Below are positions 9,138 to 14,955 of a stretch of 18,167 nucleotides of DNA, one piece after another. The DNA lies in the NCBI GenBank assembly GCA_046541515.1, contig JBKHDD010000097.1, positions 1 to 18,167 of the forward strand, in the 5' to 3' direction. Below the pieces are notes generated by a model, which did no database searches, was not told the origin of the DNA, and was given only the letters and a program-made list of their open reading frames with translations. The position numbers and the translations under genes were made by a program. This DNA is from CAYFVR01 sp046541515 (GTDB taxonomy: Bacteria > Desulfobacterota > Desulfobacteria > Desulfobacterales > Desulfococcaceae). How positions within the stretch are numbered: position 1 is the stretch's first letter; the number at the start of each line of letters is the position of its first letter.

Positions 9138-9152
9138 ATCGGATTATCCGAT
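9138..9152. promoter_or_regulatory. Perfect 15-base palindrome, candidate operator
   Basis: The sequence atcggat-t-atccgat is a perfect 7+1+7 inverted repeat. It touches the antitoxin stop codon and lies 31 bases before the ATG of the next minus-strand frame. The short loop makes an RNA hairpin unlikely and a dimeric DNA-binding site more likely. The binding protein is unknown; the adjacent helix-turn-helix antitoxin is the obvious candidate. Confidence 0.35.
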
Positions 9153-9451
9153 CAGACTTGGGTCTCCGAGGTGGTCGCGTGGAGTTGTAGGCCGATGGCC
9201 TTTAACACTTTCAAGACCGTTGTGAATTCCGAGTTTTCCCCGATGTGAAGCGCTTTTTGGAGGTTTTCGGATTCCAGATCGGTATCCCGGGCAATTTGGG
9301 CCATGGCTCTGGAACGGGCGATATCTCCCAATGCCGCGGATATGACCGCCGGATCGCCGTCTTCTAGGGCGGCTTCCAGGTAAGCTGCCACGTCTTCTCG
9401 CGTTTCCAAATGTTCCGCCGGGTCCCAGGGATGGGTGGCGATGGTTGCCAT
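9152..9451 (-). CDS. HI1420-type helix-turn-helix antitoxin
   Basis: 99-residue antitoxin of the putative addiction-module antidote family (HI1420/HigA-like). The N-terminal half has the typical AAYLEAALEDGDPAVISAAL pattern. The C-terminal half is a helix-turn-helix (about 55-90) with the family pattern iAr.t.L..e.l.kaL..geN..F.TvlkvlkAiGL. It should bind and neutralise the toxin encoded just upstream and repress the shared promoter. The ATG at 9451 is preferred over the in-frame GTG at 9466 because AAGGAG lies six bases before it and the GTG would overlap the toxin stop. Eleven bases separate it from the toxin gene. Toxin-first order is normal for this family. Confidence 0.88.
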   Translation of the reverse strand: MATIATHPWDPAEHLETREDVAAYLEAALEDGDPAVISAALGDIARSRAMAQIARDTDLESENLQKALHIGENSEFTTVLKVLKAIGLQLHATTSETQV

Positions 9452-9462
9452 GTCATTCTCCT

Positions 9463-9753
9463 TCACAAGTCTTTGGCCAATTCCAAGGCTTTTCGGATAT
9501 CCCGGCGTTGGGTTGCCTTGTCTCCGCCCGCGAGCAGGATGACCACGGTTTCACCCCGCCGGGTAAAATACACGCGGTAGCCGGGTCCGTAGTCAATGCG
9601 AACTTCGGAAATGCCCTGGCCGACCGATTTTACATCGCCCGGGTTTCCCAAGGAAAGTCGCCGAATGCGAATGTCAATCCGCGCCTTGGCTTGGCGATCC
9701 TTTAACTTCTGAAACCATCGGGAATACGCCTCGGTCTGCCGGATTTCGATCAT
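9463..9753 (-). CDS. HI1419-type (HigB/RelE-like, Gp49 family) toxin
   Basis: 96-residue toxin of the RelE superfamily, Gp49/HI1419 branch; such proteins are ribosome-dependent or mRNA-cleaving inhibitors of translation. The strongest match is the central block G-I-S-E-V-R-I-D-Y-G-P-G-Y-R-V-Y-F (about 47-63) followed by V-I-L-L-A-G-G-D-K-A-T-Q (about 71-82) and D-I-R-K-A-L near the end, the family hallmark. Start ATG 9753 gives the normal family length; the frame is open upstream but the extra residues do not resemble the family. No Shine-Dalgarno precedes it, and the promoter candidate is placed so the transcript would begin at the start codon. Confidence 0.88.
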   Translation of the reverse strand: MIEIRQTEAYSRWFQKLKDRQAKARIDIRIRRLSLGNPGDVKSVGQGISEVRIDYGPGYRVYFTRRGETVVILLAGGDKATQRRDIRKALELAKDL

Positions 9754-9759
9754 GGTTGA

Positions 9760-9788
9760 AATGTATCGCGGGAGGAACGGGTTGGCAA
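9760..9788 (-). promoter_or_regulatory. Candidate promoter of the HI1419-type module, leaderless
   Basis: On the minus strand, TTGCCA (9788-9783) and TACATT (9765-9760) are 17 bases apart, four or five matches per box to sigma70 consensus. Seven bases further downstream is 9753, the A of the toxin ATG, so the mRNA would be leaderless. Confidence 0.4.
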
Positions 9789-9831
9789 CTGGAACCAAGG
9801 TTGGCGCGTTTGATTTTGCGGCGCCAAAAGC

Positions 9832-9870
9832 AAAACGACCTCGCCCGTAAGTTCAAGGCGAGGTCGTTTT
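9832..9870 (-). terminator. Intrinsic terminator after tatA
   Basis: Perfect 14-bp inverted repeat (aaaacgacctcgcc, 9832-9845, and its complement 9857-9870) with an 11-base loop. On the minus strand the stem ends in a T4 run and then GCTTTTGG, giving a good rho-independent terminator 29 bases after the tatA stop. Because both arms carry A/T runs it can also act on plus-strand transcription, and it insulates the operon from the toxin-antitoxin promoter. Confidence 0.85.
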
Positions 9871-9898
9871 TCAAAATGGTGGGGACCTTCGGGCGGGA

Positions 9899-10084
9899 TT
9901 AGCTGTTTTCCTTGCCCTCGATTTTTTTGTCTTCCTCTTCCTTGTCCGCGTCGGAAGTGGCGGTTTTGAAGTTCCGGATGGCTTTTCCCATGCCGGCGCC
10001 GATTTCCGGCAACTTTCCGGCCCCGAAAATGATGAGGATGATCACCAAGATGATGATCAGTTCGGGCATACCGATTCCAAACAT
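9899..10084 (-). CDS. tatA: Sec-independent protein translocase subunit TatA/E
   Basis: 61-residue TatA-family protein of the twin-arginine translocase, which exports folded proteins across the inner membrane. It has the family plan: short N-terminus with G-I-G-M-P-E-L, a single transmembrane helix (about 7-19, I/L/V-rich), the F-G-A-G-K-L-P-E hinge, an amphipathic helix with G-K-A-I-R-N-F, and a charged tail. ATG 10084 is chosen over an in-frame TTG six bases upstream because AGGAGG lies eight bases before the ATG. It follows a zinc-ribbon gene by 12 bases and ends before a strong terminator. tatB and tatC are not in the window, so this is a solitary tatA locus. Confidence 0.95.
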   Translation of the reverse strand: MFGIGMPELIIILVIILIIFGAGKLPEIGAGMGKAIRNFKTATSDADKEEEDKKIEGKENS

Positions 10085-10096
10085 AAACAAATCCTC

Positions 10097-10510
10097 CTAA
10101 TTATCCGAATCCGGCGGTTTCAGCTCGGCGAGCAGCTGCTTGAACTCGGGCGTTTTGGTATAATGATCCATAGAACCCTGGTAGTCGATCCACTGTTTCC
10201 AGAGATCGCGCCAGGCGTTGTTTTGCCAGTATCGATCCGGCTTTTCGCGCCCTTGAAGGAATTCGATGTAATCCACGTACTCTTCGGCGCAGTGGTCGCA
10301 GAAGACGTAGGGCACGCGGAGACGCGTGTTTTCGTCCCGGTCCGAAATGGCTTCCGGCGGGATTTTTTCATGGCACTTCTCGCACCGGTTGGGCCGGCCC
10401 ACCCGCGACATGACGGAGCGGACCGTCGCCAGTTTGCGCCTCCGGTCTTCCAGCTTTTTTCGGTCGCGAACTTCGTGCAGTTTGTCGTCCAGCGAAATGA
10501 TATCGGCCAT
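10097..10510 (-). CDS. Zinc-ribbon protein of unknown function, in operon with tatA
   Basis: 137 residues. A basic, coiled-coil-like N-terminal helix (about 8-35) is followed by two CxxC pairs, C43-E-K-C46 and C71-D-H-C74, forming a likely zinc ribbon, then an aromatic/acidic region (Y-V-D-Y-I-E-F, repeated W residues near 90-105) without a recognised motif. No membrane segment or signal peptide is seen, so it is probably cytoplasmic. ATG 10510 is used; an ATG further upstream in frame exists but the G-rich stretch just before 10510 and the acidic start M-A-D-I-I-S fit better. It is the first gene of the operon with tatA, served by the promoter at 10549-10577. Role unknown; linkage to tatA may hint at a role in handling metal-containing Tat substrates, which is speculation. 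Confidence 0.8.
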   Translation of the reverse strand: MADIISLDDKLHEVRDRKKLEDRRRKLATVRSVMSRVGRPNRCEKCHEKIPPEAISDRDENTRLRVPYVFCDHCAEEYVDYIEFLQGREKPDRYWQNNAWRDLWKQWIDYQGSMDHYTKTPEFKQLLAELKPPDSDN

Positions 10511-10548
10511 AAACCCCCGCAACGGCATGAAAACTAACCGCAACCGCA

Positions 10549-10577
10549 ATCATAACATTGGGGCCGTAGAGTGTCAA
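10549..10577 (-). promoter_or_regulatory. Strong sigma70-like promoter of the zinc-ribbon/tatA operon
   Basis: On the minus strand a perfect TTGACA (10577-10572), a 17-base spacer and TATGAT (10554-10549), five of six to consensus. The predicted start near 10542 leaves a leader of about 32 bases before the ATG at 10510. Confidence 0.75.
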
Positions 10578-10591
10578 TTTTATTCTGTACG

Positions 10592-10620
10592 TTGCCAGAT
10601 TTCCGATTTCGTGTTATTTT
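10592..10620 (+). promoter_or_regulatory. Candidate promoter of the MetE-like/MoxR/VWA operon
   Basis: TTGCCA (10592-10597), 17 bases, TATTTT (10615-10620). It is back to back with the tatA-operon promoter, the two -35 boxes being 14 bases apart. A start near 10627 would give a leader of about 225 bases full of inverted repeats. Confidence 0.4.
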
Positions 10621-10646
10621 TCCCAATTTAAAGCTGAATTCCGCTT

Positions 10647-10672
10647 CGGAGAACTGCGGTTCCCCGTTTTTT
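10647..10672 (+). terminator. Leader hairpin with T6 tract, possible attenuator
   Basis: An 8-bp stem with one A/C mismatch (10647-10654 with 10659-10666) and a TGCG loop, immediately followed by TTTTTT. It lies only about 20 bases after the predicted plus-strand start and far upstream of the MetE-like gene, so it could abort transcription conditionally. An overlapping alternative stem (CCGC at 10641 with GCGG at 10656) would break it. Confidence 0.4.
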
Positions 10673-10851
10673 CGCCGAGCGCGGCGCGGGCCGATTCTTC
10701 TGCGGAAATCGGCTCGGCCAAAGAGGAACGCGAATTTTCTTGAAGCGCCGTCGGCCGTCATTTGAAAACGGCCGTTTCCCGCTTTGGGACTCGCGTTCGT
10801 TTCGCCCGGATCGCCCGGCGGTTTTTTTTGAACCCAAAGCACGAGGATATT

Positions 10852-11922
10852 ATGACGGAAATCTTTCGACCGGACGGCCGGACGACGCTGATTGGCAGCA
10901 TGCCTTTGACGGACCACGACGAAGCCCATCGCCTGGTGATGGAAAACGCCCCGGACGTGCCCGCCTGGGTGCAATTGCCGGCCTTCCCGGAGGAGGGAAT
11001 GATCCGGCAGTTTCTCCGCGGAATGCCGGGACTGAAAATTTCCGATAACCGCATTCGGGTGGATGTGGCCGGCGACGATTTTTCCCAGGCGCTGGTCGAA
11101 TTTTACGAGGAATACATGAACGTGACCGAGGCCGGAGCGGACATGGACGCCACCCGCTTCGCGCTGCGGAAGCCCGACGCTCCCGGCTTTTTCGTGTTCC
11201 GGGACGGCGTGATGGCCCTTTCCGAACCGCCCGCCGCCCTCAAGGGGCAGGTGACCGGTCCGATTACCCTGGCCACTGGGACGAAGGACATGGAGGACCG
11301 GGCCATCTTCTACGATCTCCAGGCCCGGGACGCCGCCGTGAAACTGCTTGCGCTGAAGGCCAAGTGGCAGGTCCAGGAATTGTCCAAGCGCGGATGTCCG
11401 GTCATCGTGTTTATCGACGAACCGGCGCTGGCCGGGTTTGGGACTTCCGAGTTCATCAGCATTTCCCGGGAAGAGGTATTGGAGTGCCTGGGGGAGGTCA
11501 TCGGCGCCATCCAGGAGGCGGGGGGGCTTTCGGCCATCCACGTCTGCGCCAACACGGAGTGGGACCTCATCATCGAAAGCGGCGTGGACGTGATCAACTT
11601 CGACGCCTACGGCTATTTCGACAAGCTGGTGTTGTACGGCGACGCATTGAAGAAATTCCTGGAAGACGGCGGGCTGTTGGCCTGGGGGCTGGCGCCCACC
11701 GGCGATCCCGAGGCCATCGATCGGGTCAGCGTGGATTCCCTTTACAAGTTGTGGCGGGATCAGCGGGATACGGCGGCCAAACTGGGGTTGCCGCCGGAAA
11801 CCATTCGCGCCCAGGCGCTGATCACGCCGAGCTGCGGCGTCGGCTCTCTTTCTCCGCAACGGGCCATGCGGGTGTTGGAGCTGACCAAAGGGCTTTCGGA
11901 GCGGGTTCGGGCCGAGGGCTGA
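10852..11922 (+). CDS. MetE-core (cobalamin-independent methionine synthase C-terminal) family protein
   Basis: 356-residue cytosolic protein of the UROD/MetE-like barrel superfamily, about half the length of full MetE because the N-terminal folate-binding barrel is absent. It retains the catalytic-barrel signatures: D189-E190-P191-A-L, as in the MetE I-D-E-P-A-L-R motif, and zinc ligands H230-x-C232 plus a distal C328 in P-S-C-G-V-G-S. Such core-MetE proteins are thought to transfer methyl groups to a thiol such as homocysteine, often from a corrinoid or other donor rather than polyglutamyl folate; the donor here is unknown. ATG 10852 is preceded by GAGGA at the right distance; an upstream in-frame ATG lacks support. 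It is first in an operon with a MoxR ATPase and VWA protein. Confidence 0.85.
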   Translation: MTEIFRPDGRTTLIGSMPLTDHDEAHRLVMENAPDVPAWVQLPAFPEEGMIRQFLRGMPGLKISDNRIRVDVAGDDFSQALVEFYEEYMNVTEAGADMDATRFALRKPDAPGFFVFRDGVMALSEPPAALKGQVTGPITLATGTKDMEDRAIFYDLQARDAAVKLLALKAKWQVQELSKRGCPVIVFIDEPALAGFGTSEFISISREEVLECLGEVIGAIQEAGGLSAIHVCANTEWDLIIESGVDVINFDAYGYFDKLVLYGDALKKFLEDGGLLAWGLAPTGDPEAIDRVSVDSLYKLWRDQRDTAAKLGLPPETIRAQALITPSCGVGSLSPQRAMRVLELTKGLSERVRAEG

Positions 11923-11933
11923 GGAGGACCGTT

Positions 11934-12782
11934 TTGAGCGACCATCGAGAATTCGCCGGGGCGACCCGGTACGTGCTGGACCACGATCTGGCGAAAATCG
12001 TCAACATTTCCATGGCGCTGGAGATGCCGCTGCTGCTGAAGGGCGAACCGGGCACCGGCAAGACCATGCTTGCCTACGCCATCGCAGAAAGCCTGGGGAT
12101 GCCCTTGATCGTGCTAAACGTCAAGTCGAGCATGAAGCTGGTGGAGGCGCTCTACCAGTACGACACCCTGACCCGGCTCAACGACAGCCGCTTCGGCGAT
12201 TCCGCCCGGGACGTGAGCAATATCGAGGAATACATCCGCATGGGGAAAATCGGCCAGGCCTTCGTGGCGCCGGAACGGACGGTGCTGCTCATCGACGAGA
12301 TCGACAAGGCCGACACCGATTTTCAGGACGACATGCTCGACGTTCTCGATCAGATGACCTTCGACATCGCCGAGGTGGACCGCACCGTCCGGGCGGTTCG
12401 CCGTCCGGTGATCGTCATCACCTCCAACGCCAAGAAGGATTTGTCCGATCCGTTCCTGGGCCGGTGCAATTTCCACCACATCGCCTTTCCCGATCCCAAG
12501 ATGATGCGGAAGATCGTCCAGGTCCATTTTCCGGAGGTGGACGAGGCGCTGCTGGAGAGCGCCGTGGACGCCTTCTATCAGCTTCGGCAGGTGGACGGGG
12601 TGGAGAAAAAGCCGGCCACCCGGGAGCTGCTCAACTGGATTCGGGCGCTCCAGGCCGATCCGGATTTCAAGCCCAAGGACTTGAAGAAAGGCGAGATTCC
12701 CTACCTGGGCGTGCTGTTCAAGAAAAGCGGCGACTATGCCCGGGCGGCGGAATCCACCGGCGGCCGCCGGCGATTGTTCTGA
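11934..12782 (+). CDS. MoxR-family AAA+ ATPase (TTG start)
   Basis: 282-residue AAA+ ATPase of the MoxR group, chaperone-like ATPases that work with VWA-domain partners to insert metals or assemble complexes. Walker A is G37-E-P-G-T-G-K-T44, Walker B is V117-L-L-I-D-E122, and a sensor-1 segment V-I-V-I-T-S-N-A lies near 161-168, followed by the arginine-finger region with L-G-R-C. The start is TTG at 11934: a perfect AGGAGG (11922-11927) sits six bases before it, sharing its first A with the TGA of the upstream gene, and there is no ATG between there and Walker A that leaves the N-terminal helix intact. The 11-base gap implies co-translation with the MetE-like gene. The VWA partner follows after 13 bases. 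Confidence 0.92.
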   Translation: MSDHREFAGATRYVLDHDLAKIVNISMALEMPLLLKGEPGTGKTMLAYAIAESLGMPLIVLNVKSSMKLVEALYQYDTLTRLNDSRFGDSARDVSNIEEYIRMGKIGQAFVAPERTVLLIDEIDKADTDFQDDMLDVLDQMTFDIAEVDRTVRAVRRPVIVITSNAKKDLSDPFLGRCNFHHIAFPDPKMMRKIVQVHFPEVDEALLESAVDAFYQLRQVDGVEKKPATRELLNWIRALQADPDFKPKDLKKGEIPYLGVLFKKSGDYARAAESTGGRRRLF

Positions 12783-12795
12783 CGGATTCCCGCCG

Positions 12796-13989
12796 ATGTT
12801 CATCGACTTTTTCTACCTGCTGAAAAACGCCGGGATTCCGGTGAATCCCACCGCCTTTTTGCGGCTTCAGGACGCCCTGAAGCGGGGGCTGGTGACCTCC
12901 CTGGACGATTTTTACGTGGCCTCCCGGGCGATTCTCGTCAAAAGCGAGCGCCATTTCGACCTGTTCGACCGGATCTTCGCCCACCATTTCGAGGGGGCGG
13001 AGCTGCCGGACGACGCGGGCTTCGAGGTGGACGCCATGGCCCGCGCCCTGCTGGAGGAATGGCTGAGCAATCCCGAGGAGATCGCCCGGGCCATGGGCGC
13101 GGACGCGGACGAGCTGTCCAAGATGACGCCGGACGAGCTGCTGGAATATTTCAAGGAACGGCTGGCGGAGCAGACCGAGGCCCACCACGGCGGGAACAAA
13201 TGGATCGGAACCCGGGGCACCTCGCCCACGGGCCATTCCGGCCACCATCCCGGCGGAATGCGGGTGGGCGGCGTTTCCCGGAACCGGTCGGCGGTGAAGG
13301 TGGCCATGGATCGGCGCTACAGGGATTACGCCCTGGACGGCCCGCTGACCTCCGCCGCCATGGGCGAGGCGCTGAAGCGGCTGCGCCATCTGGTTCCGGC
13401 CGGCCCCAAGGATCAGGTGGACGTGGACGAAACCATCCGCCAGACGATGAAAAACGCCGGAGAGATCGAGATCGTCTTCCGGCGCGGCCTGAAGGACCGG
13501 CTCAAGGCGATGCTGGCCATCGACAACGGCGGCTGGTCCATGGACCCGTACATCCCGGTGGTCCAGTCGCTGTTTCACCACGCCCGGTCCCAGTTCAAGG
13601 AAATCCGGACCTACTTTTTCCACAACACCGTCTACGACATCCTCTGGGAGGACCCGGCCCGCCGCCGGAAGCCGCAAAAGGTGGCGGACATGGCCCGGTT
13701 CGATCCGGAAACCCGGCTGATCATGGTGGGCGACGCCAGCATGGCGCCCTACGAGCTGATGATCGCCGACGGCTCCATCCACGTGGAGGAGCGCAGCGGC
13801 CGACCCAGCATCGAGCAACTCCAGTTTCTCGCCGACACCTTCCCCCACTGCGTCTGGCTCAACCCCGCCCCCCGCCCCACCTGGGCCTACACCCGCACCA
13901 TTATGATGATCTCCCGCGTTTTCCCGATGTTCGAACTCACCGTGGACGGATTGGAGCAGGCGGTGGGCCATTTGATGGCGCGGAACTAG
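12796..13989 (+). CDS. VWA-domain (CoxE-like) protein partnered with MoxR
   Basis: 397 residues. The N-terminal helical half (about 1-130) is CoxE-like. A Gly/His-rich linker follows (G-G-N-K-W-I-G-T near 134-142). The C-terminal half is a von Willebrand A fold: beta strand and loop A-I-D243-N-G-G-W-S248-M, then a Y-F-F-H-N-T strand near 274-279 and a loop G312-D-A-S-M-A-P. The MIDAS is degenerate: the canonical DxSxS reads D-N-G-G-W, with the serine displaced, so Mg2+ binding may be altered or lost. In MoxR/VWA systems the VWA protein acts as adaptor between ATPase and client. Start ATG 12796 is the first after the MoxR stop. Likely client is unknown; the upstream MetE-like enzyme is the natural candidate. 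Confidence 0.85.
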   Translation: MFIDFFYLLKNAGIPVNPTAFLRLQDALKRGLVTSLDDFYVASRAILVKSERHFDLFDRIFAHHFEGAELPDDAGFEVDAMARALLEEWLSNPEEIARAMGADADELSKMTPDELLEYFKERLAEQTEAHHGGNKWIGTRGTSPTGHSGHHPGGMRVGGVSRNRSAVKVAMDRRYRDYALDGPLTSAAMGEALKRLRHLVPAGPKDQVDVDETIRQTMKNAGEIEIVFRRGLKDRLKAMLAIDNGGWSMDPYIPVVQSLFHHARSQFKEIRTYFFHNTVYDILWEDPARRRKPQKVADMARFDPETRLIMVGDASMAPYELMIADGSIHVEERSGRPSIEQLQFLADTFPHCVWLNPAPRPTWAYTRTIMMISRVFPMFELTVDGLEQAVGHLMARN

Positions 13990-14008
13990 ACCTGCCCATT
14001 CGCCGGGC

Positions 14009-14043
14009 TCCCGGCTTTCCGGCCGGGATGGTGGACTTTTTTT
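14009..14043 (+). terminator. Probable terminator of the MetE-like/MoxR/VWA operon
   Basis: A perfect 7-bp stem (tcccggc 14009-14015, gccggga 14022-14028) with a six-base loop lies 20 bases after the VWA stop, with seven T residues at 14037-14043. An eight-base gap before the T tract weakens it. An overlapping hairpin (gccggg 14002-14007 with cccggc 14010-14015) competes. Confidence 0.5.
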
Positions 14044-14071
14044 CCCATTCCGTTTCACAGTTGCCGCTATC

Positions 14072-14100
14072 TTGACACCGCCCTACAGTGTAAATACGAT
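14072..14100 (+). promoter_or_regulatory. Promoter of brnTA, leaderless
   Basis: Perfect TTGACA (14072-14077), 17-base spacer and TACGAT (14095-14100). The predicted start is 14107, exactly the A of the brnT ATG. Short inverted repeats (taca-g-tgta within the spacer, acga-tg-tcgt across the -10 end) may be BrnA operator half-sites, since BrnA is known to repress its own promoter. Confidence 0.7.
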
Positions 14101-14106
14101 GTCGTT

Positions 14107-14391
14107 ATGAACGAACTGCGCTTCGAGTGGGACCCCTTCAAATCCAAAGTGAATCGGGACAAGCATGGCGTCTCATTCGAGGAGGCGGCCACCGTCTTTT
14201 ATGATGAACGGGCGTTTGAGTTCTACGATGACGATCACTCGGAATGGGAGGATCGCTTCCTCCTGCTGGGAATCAGTGCAAAGCTGCGGCTGCTTATGGT
14301 CTGCCATTGCTTCAGAACGAATGAATCGGTGATTCGGATTATCTCCGCCCGAAAAGCGACCCAGAAAGAAGCGAAATTTTACAGGAGGTGA
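14107..14391 (+). CDS. brnT: BrnT ribonuclease toxin
   Basis: 94-residue BrnT-family toxin, a RelE-like fold ribonuclease that blocks translation. Family features visible: F6-E-W-D9 with K14 and N16, K19-H20-G21-V22-S-F-E-E, an acidic stretch near 41-49, and the C-terminal R77-I-I-S-A-R82 with trailing E and Y. Length matches the family. The ATG has no Shine-Dalgarno and lies 7 bases after the -10 box. The stop codon is three bases before the antitoxin ATG. Confidence 0.95.
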   Translation: MNELRFEWDPFKSKVNRDKHGVSFEEAATVFYDERAFEFYDDDHSEWEDRFLLLGISAKLRLLMVCHCFRTNESVIRIISARKATQKEAKFYRR

Positions 14392-14394
14392 AAG

Positions 14395-14631
14395 ATGCCG
14401 GAATTGAAAATGAAGGACGAATATGATCTTTCAAAAATGAAATCGAGGCGGAATCCGTATGCCAAGCAATTGAAAAAGCAGGTTACGCTCAGAATTCGTC
14501 CGGATGTGATCGAATATTTCAAAGACATGGCGGAGGAAACGGGAATCCCCTACCAGAGTCTCATCAACCTGTATTTGCAGGATTGCGTGAACAACCGGAG
14601 GAAGCTGGATATCCAGTGGCCATCTCAATAG
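14395..14631 (+). CDS. brnA: BrnA antitoxin
   Basis: 78-residue BrnA-type antitoxin. The N-terminal part D-E-Y-D-L-S-K-M-K-S-R-R-N-P-Y is typical of BrnA. The C-terminal half is a ribbon-helix-helix DNA-binding domain (about 28-65: K-Q-V-T-L-R-I as the beta strand, then two helices with G-I-P-Y-Q-S-L-I between). It binds BrnT and autorepresses the module. A perfect AGGAGG (14383-14388), embedded in the last brnT codons, lies six bases before the ATG, so the antitoxin is likely translated much better than the toxin. Confidence 0.95.
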   Translation: MPELKMKDEYDLSKMKSRRNPYAKQLKKQVTLRIRPDVIEYFKDMAEETGIPYQSLINLYLQDCVNNRRKLDIQWPSQ

Positions 14632-14955
14632 GGAGGGCGGATTCAAGCGGTCCTTTTGGACGGGTGTTTTCCAGGCTCAACAGCGGAGGCGCTGGAAGGG
14701 GGGCGAGGTTTCGAACCGGAGCGGCAGGGCAATGGTATTGGGCGATTTGCAAGAAACCTTGTTCCGCGTTTCACCGGGAGCGACGCGCTGAAATCGTGGA
14801 GTCGGCACTTGGCGAAAAATTAGATGACGACTACAACTGGCACCTTTGTCAGGGGGATTGCGCGGATTCGCATCGCCCCTGTTGGGCGGAAAAACGGCTT
14901 CCATGTTTTCTAAATGCGCGGGAAGCGTTCGTTCGGTAAATAATTGGGGTATATT
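14632..14955. other. 324-base gap between brnA and the SLC12-type gene
   Basis: No confident gene. A weak promoter candidate reads TTGGCG (14809-14814), 17 bases, TACAAC (14832-14837), which would give a leader of about 112 bases for the permease. Small inverted repeats occur at the start (gtcc-tttt-ggac near 14659; cagcg-gagg-cgctg near 14682), neither a convincing terminator. A plus-strand open frame with a TTG start at 14583 runs to 14939; it overlaps brnA by 49 bases, has no ribosome-binding site and matches nothing recognised. Confidence 0.4.

Larger units (their letters stand above)
10511..10851. other. 341-base divergent intergenic region with structured leader
   Basis: It holds the two divergent promoter candidates listed separately and, on the plus strand, four inverted repeats ahead of the MetE-like gene: 10647-10666 (then T6), 10674-10718 (bulged stem: gccga and gccgatt pairing with aatcggc and tcggc), 10752-10774 (7-bp stem, loop catttgaaa, then TTT) and 10803-10820 (4-bp CGCC/GGCG stem, then T8). 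No known riboswitch core was recognised; the conserved B12-box sequence GCCACTG is absent. The plus frame open through the end of this region is not credible as coding: it lacks a ribosome-binding site and has no resemblance to MetE. Confidence 0.5.

Noticed and set aside
10534..11859. Antisense 441-residue open frame over the MetE-like gene.
   Set aside because: The plus strand has a clear MetE-family protein with zinc ligands; the antisense product is low-complexity and lacks motifs.
11364..11933. Upstream extension of the MoxR frame through the MetE-like gene.
   Set aside because: It reads a different frame inside a real gene; the MoxR start at 11934 has a perfect Shine-Dalgarno.
14707..14717. 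GGTTTCGAACC, resembling a tRNA T-arm.
   Set aside because: On neither strand do the flanks form a five-base T stem with a seven-base loop, and no acceptor, D or anticodon arms surround it.
14583..14939. 118-residue plus-strand frame after brnA, cysteine-containing near its C-terminus.
   Set aside because: It overlaps brnA by 49 bases, starts at TTG without a ribosome-binding site and matches no family I know; at most a decayed gene.
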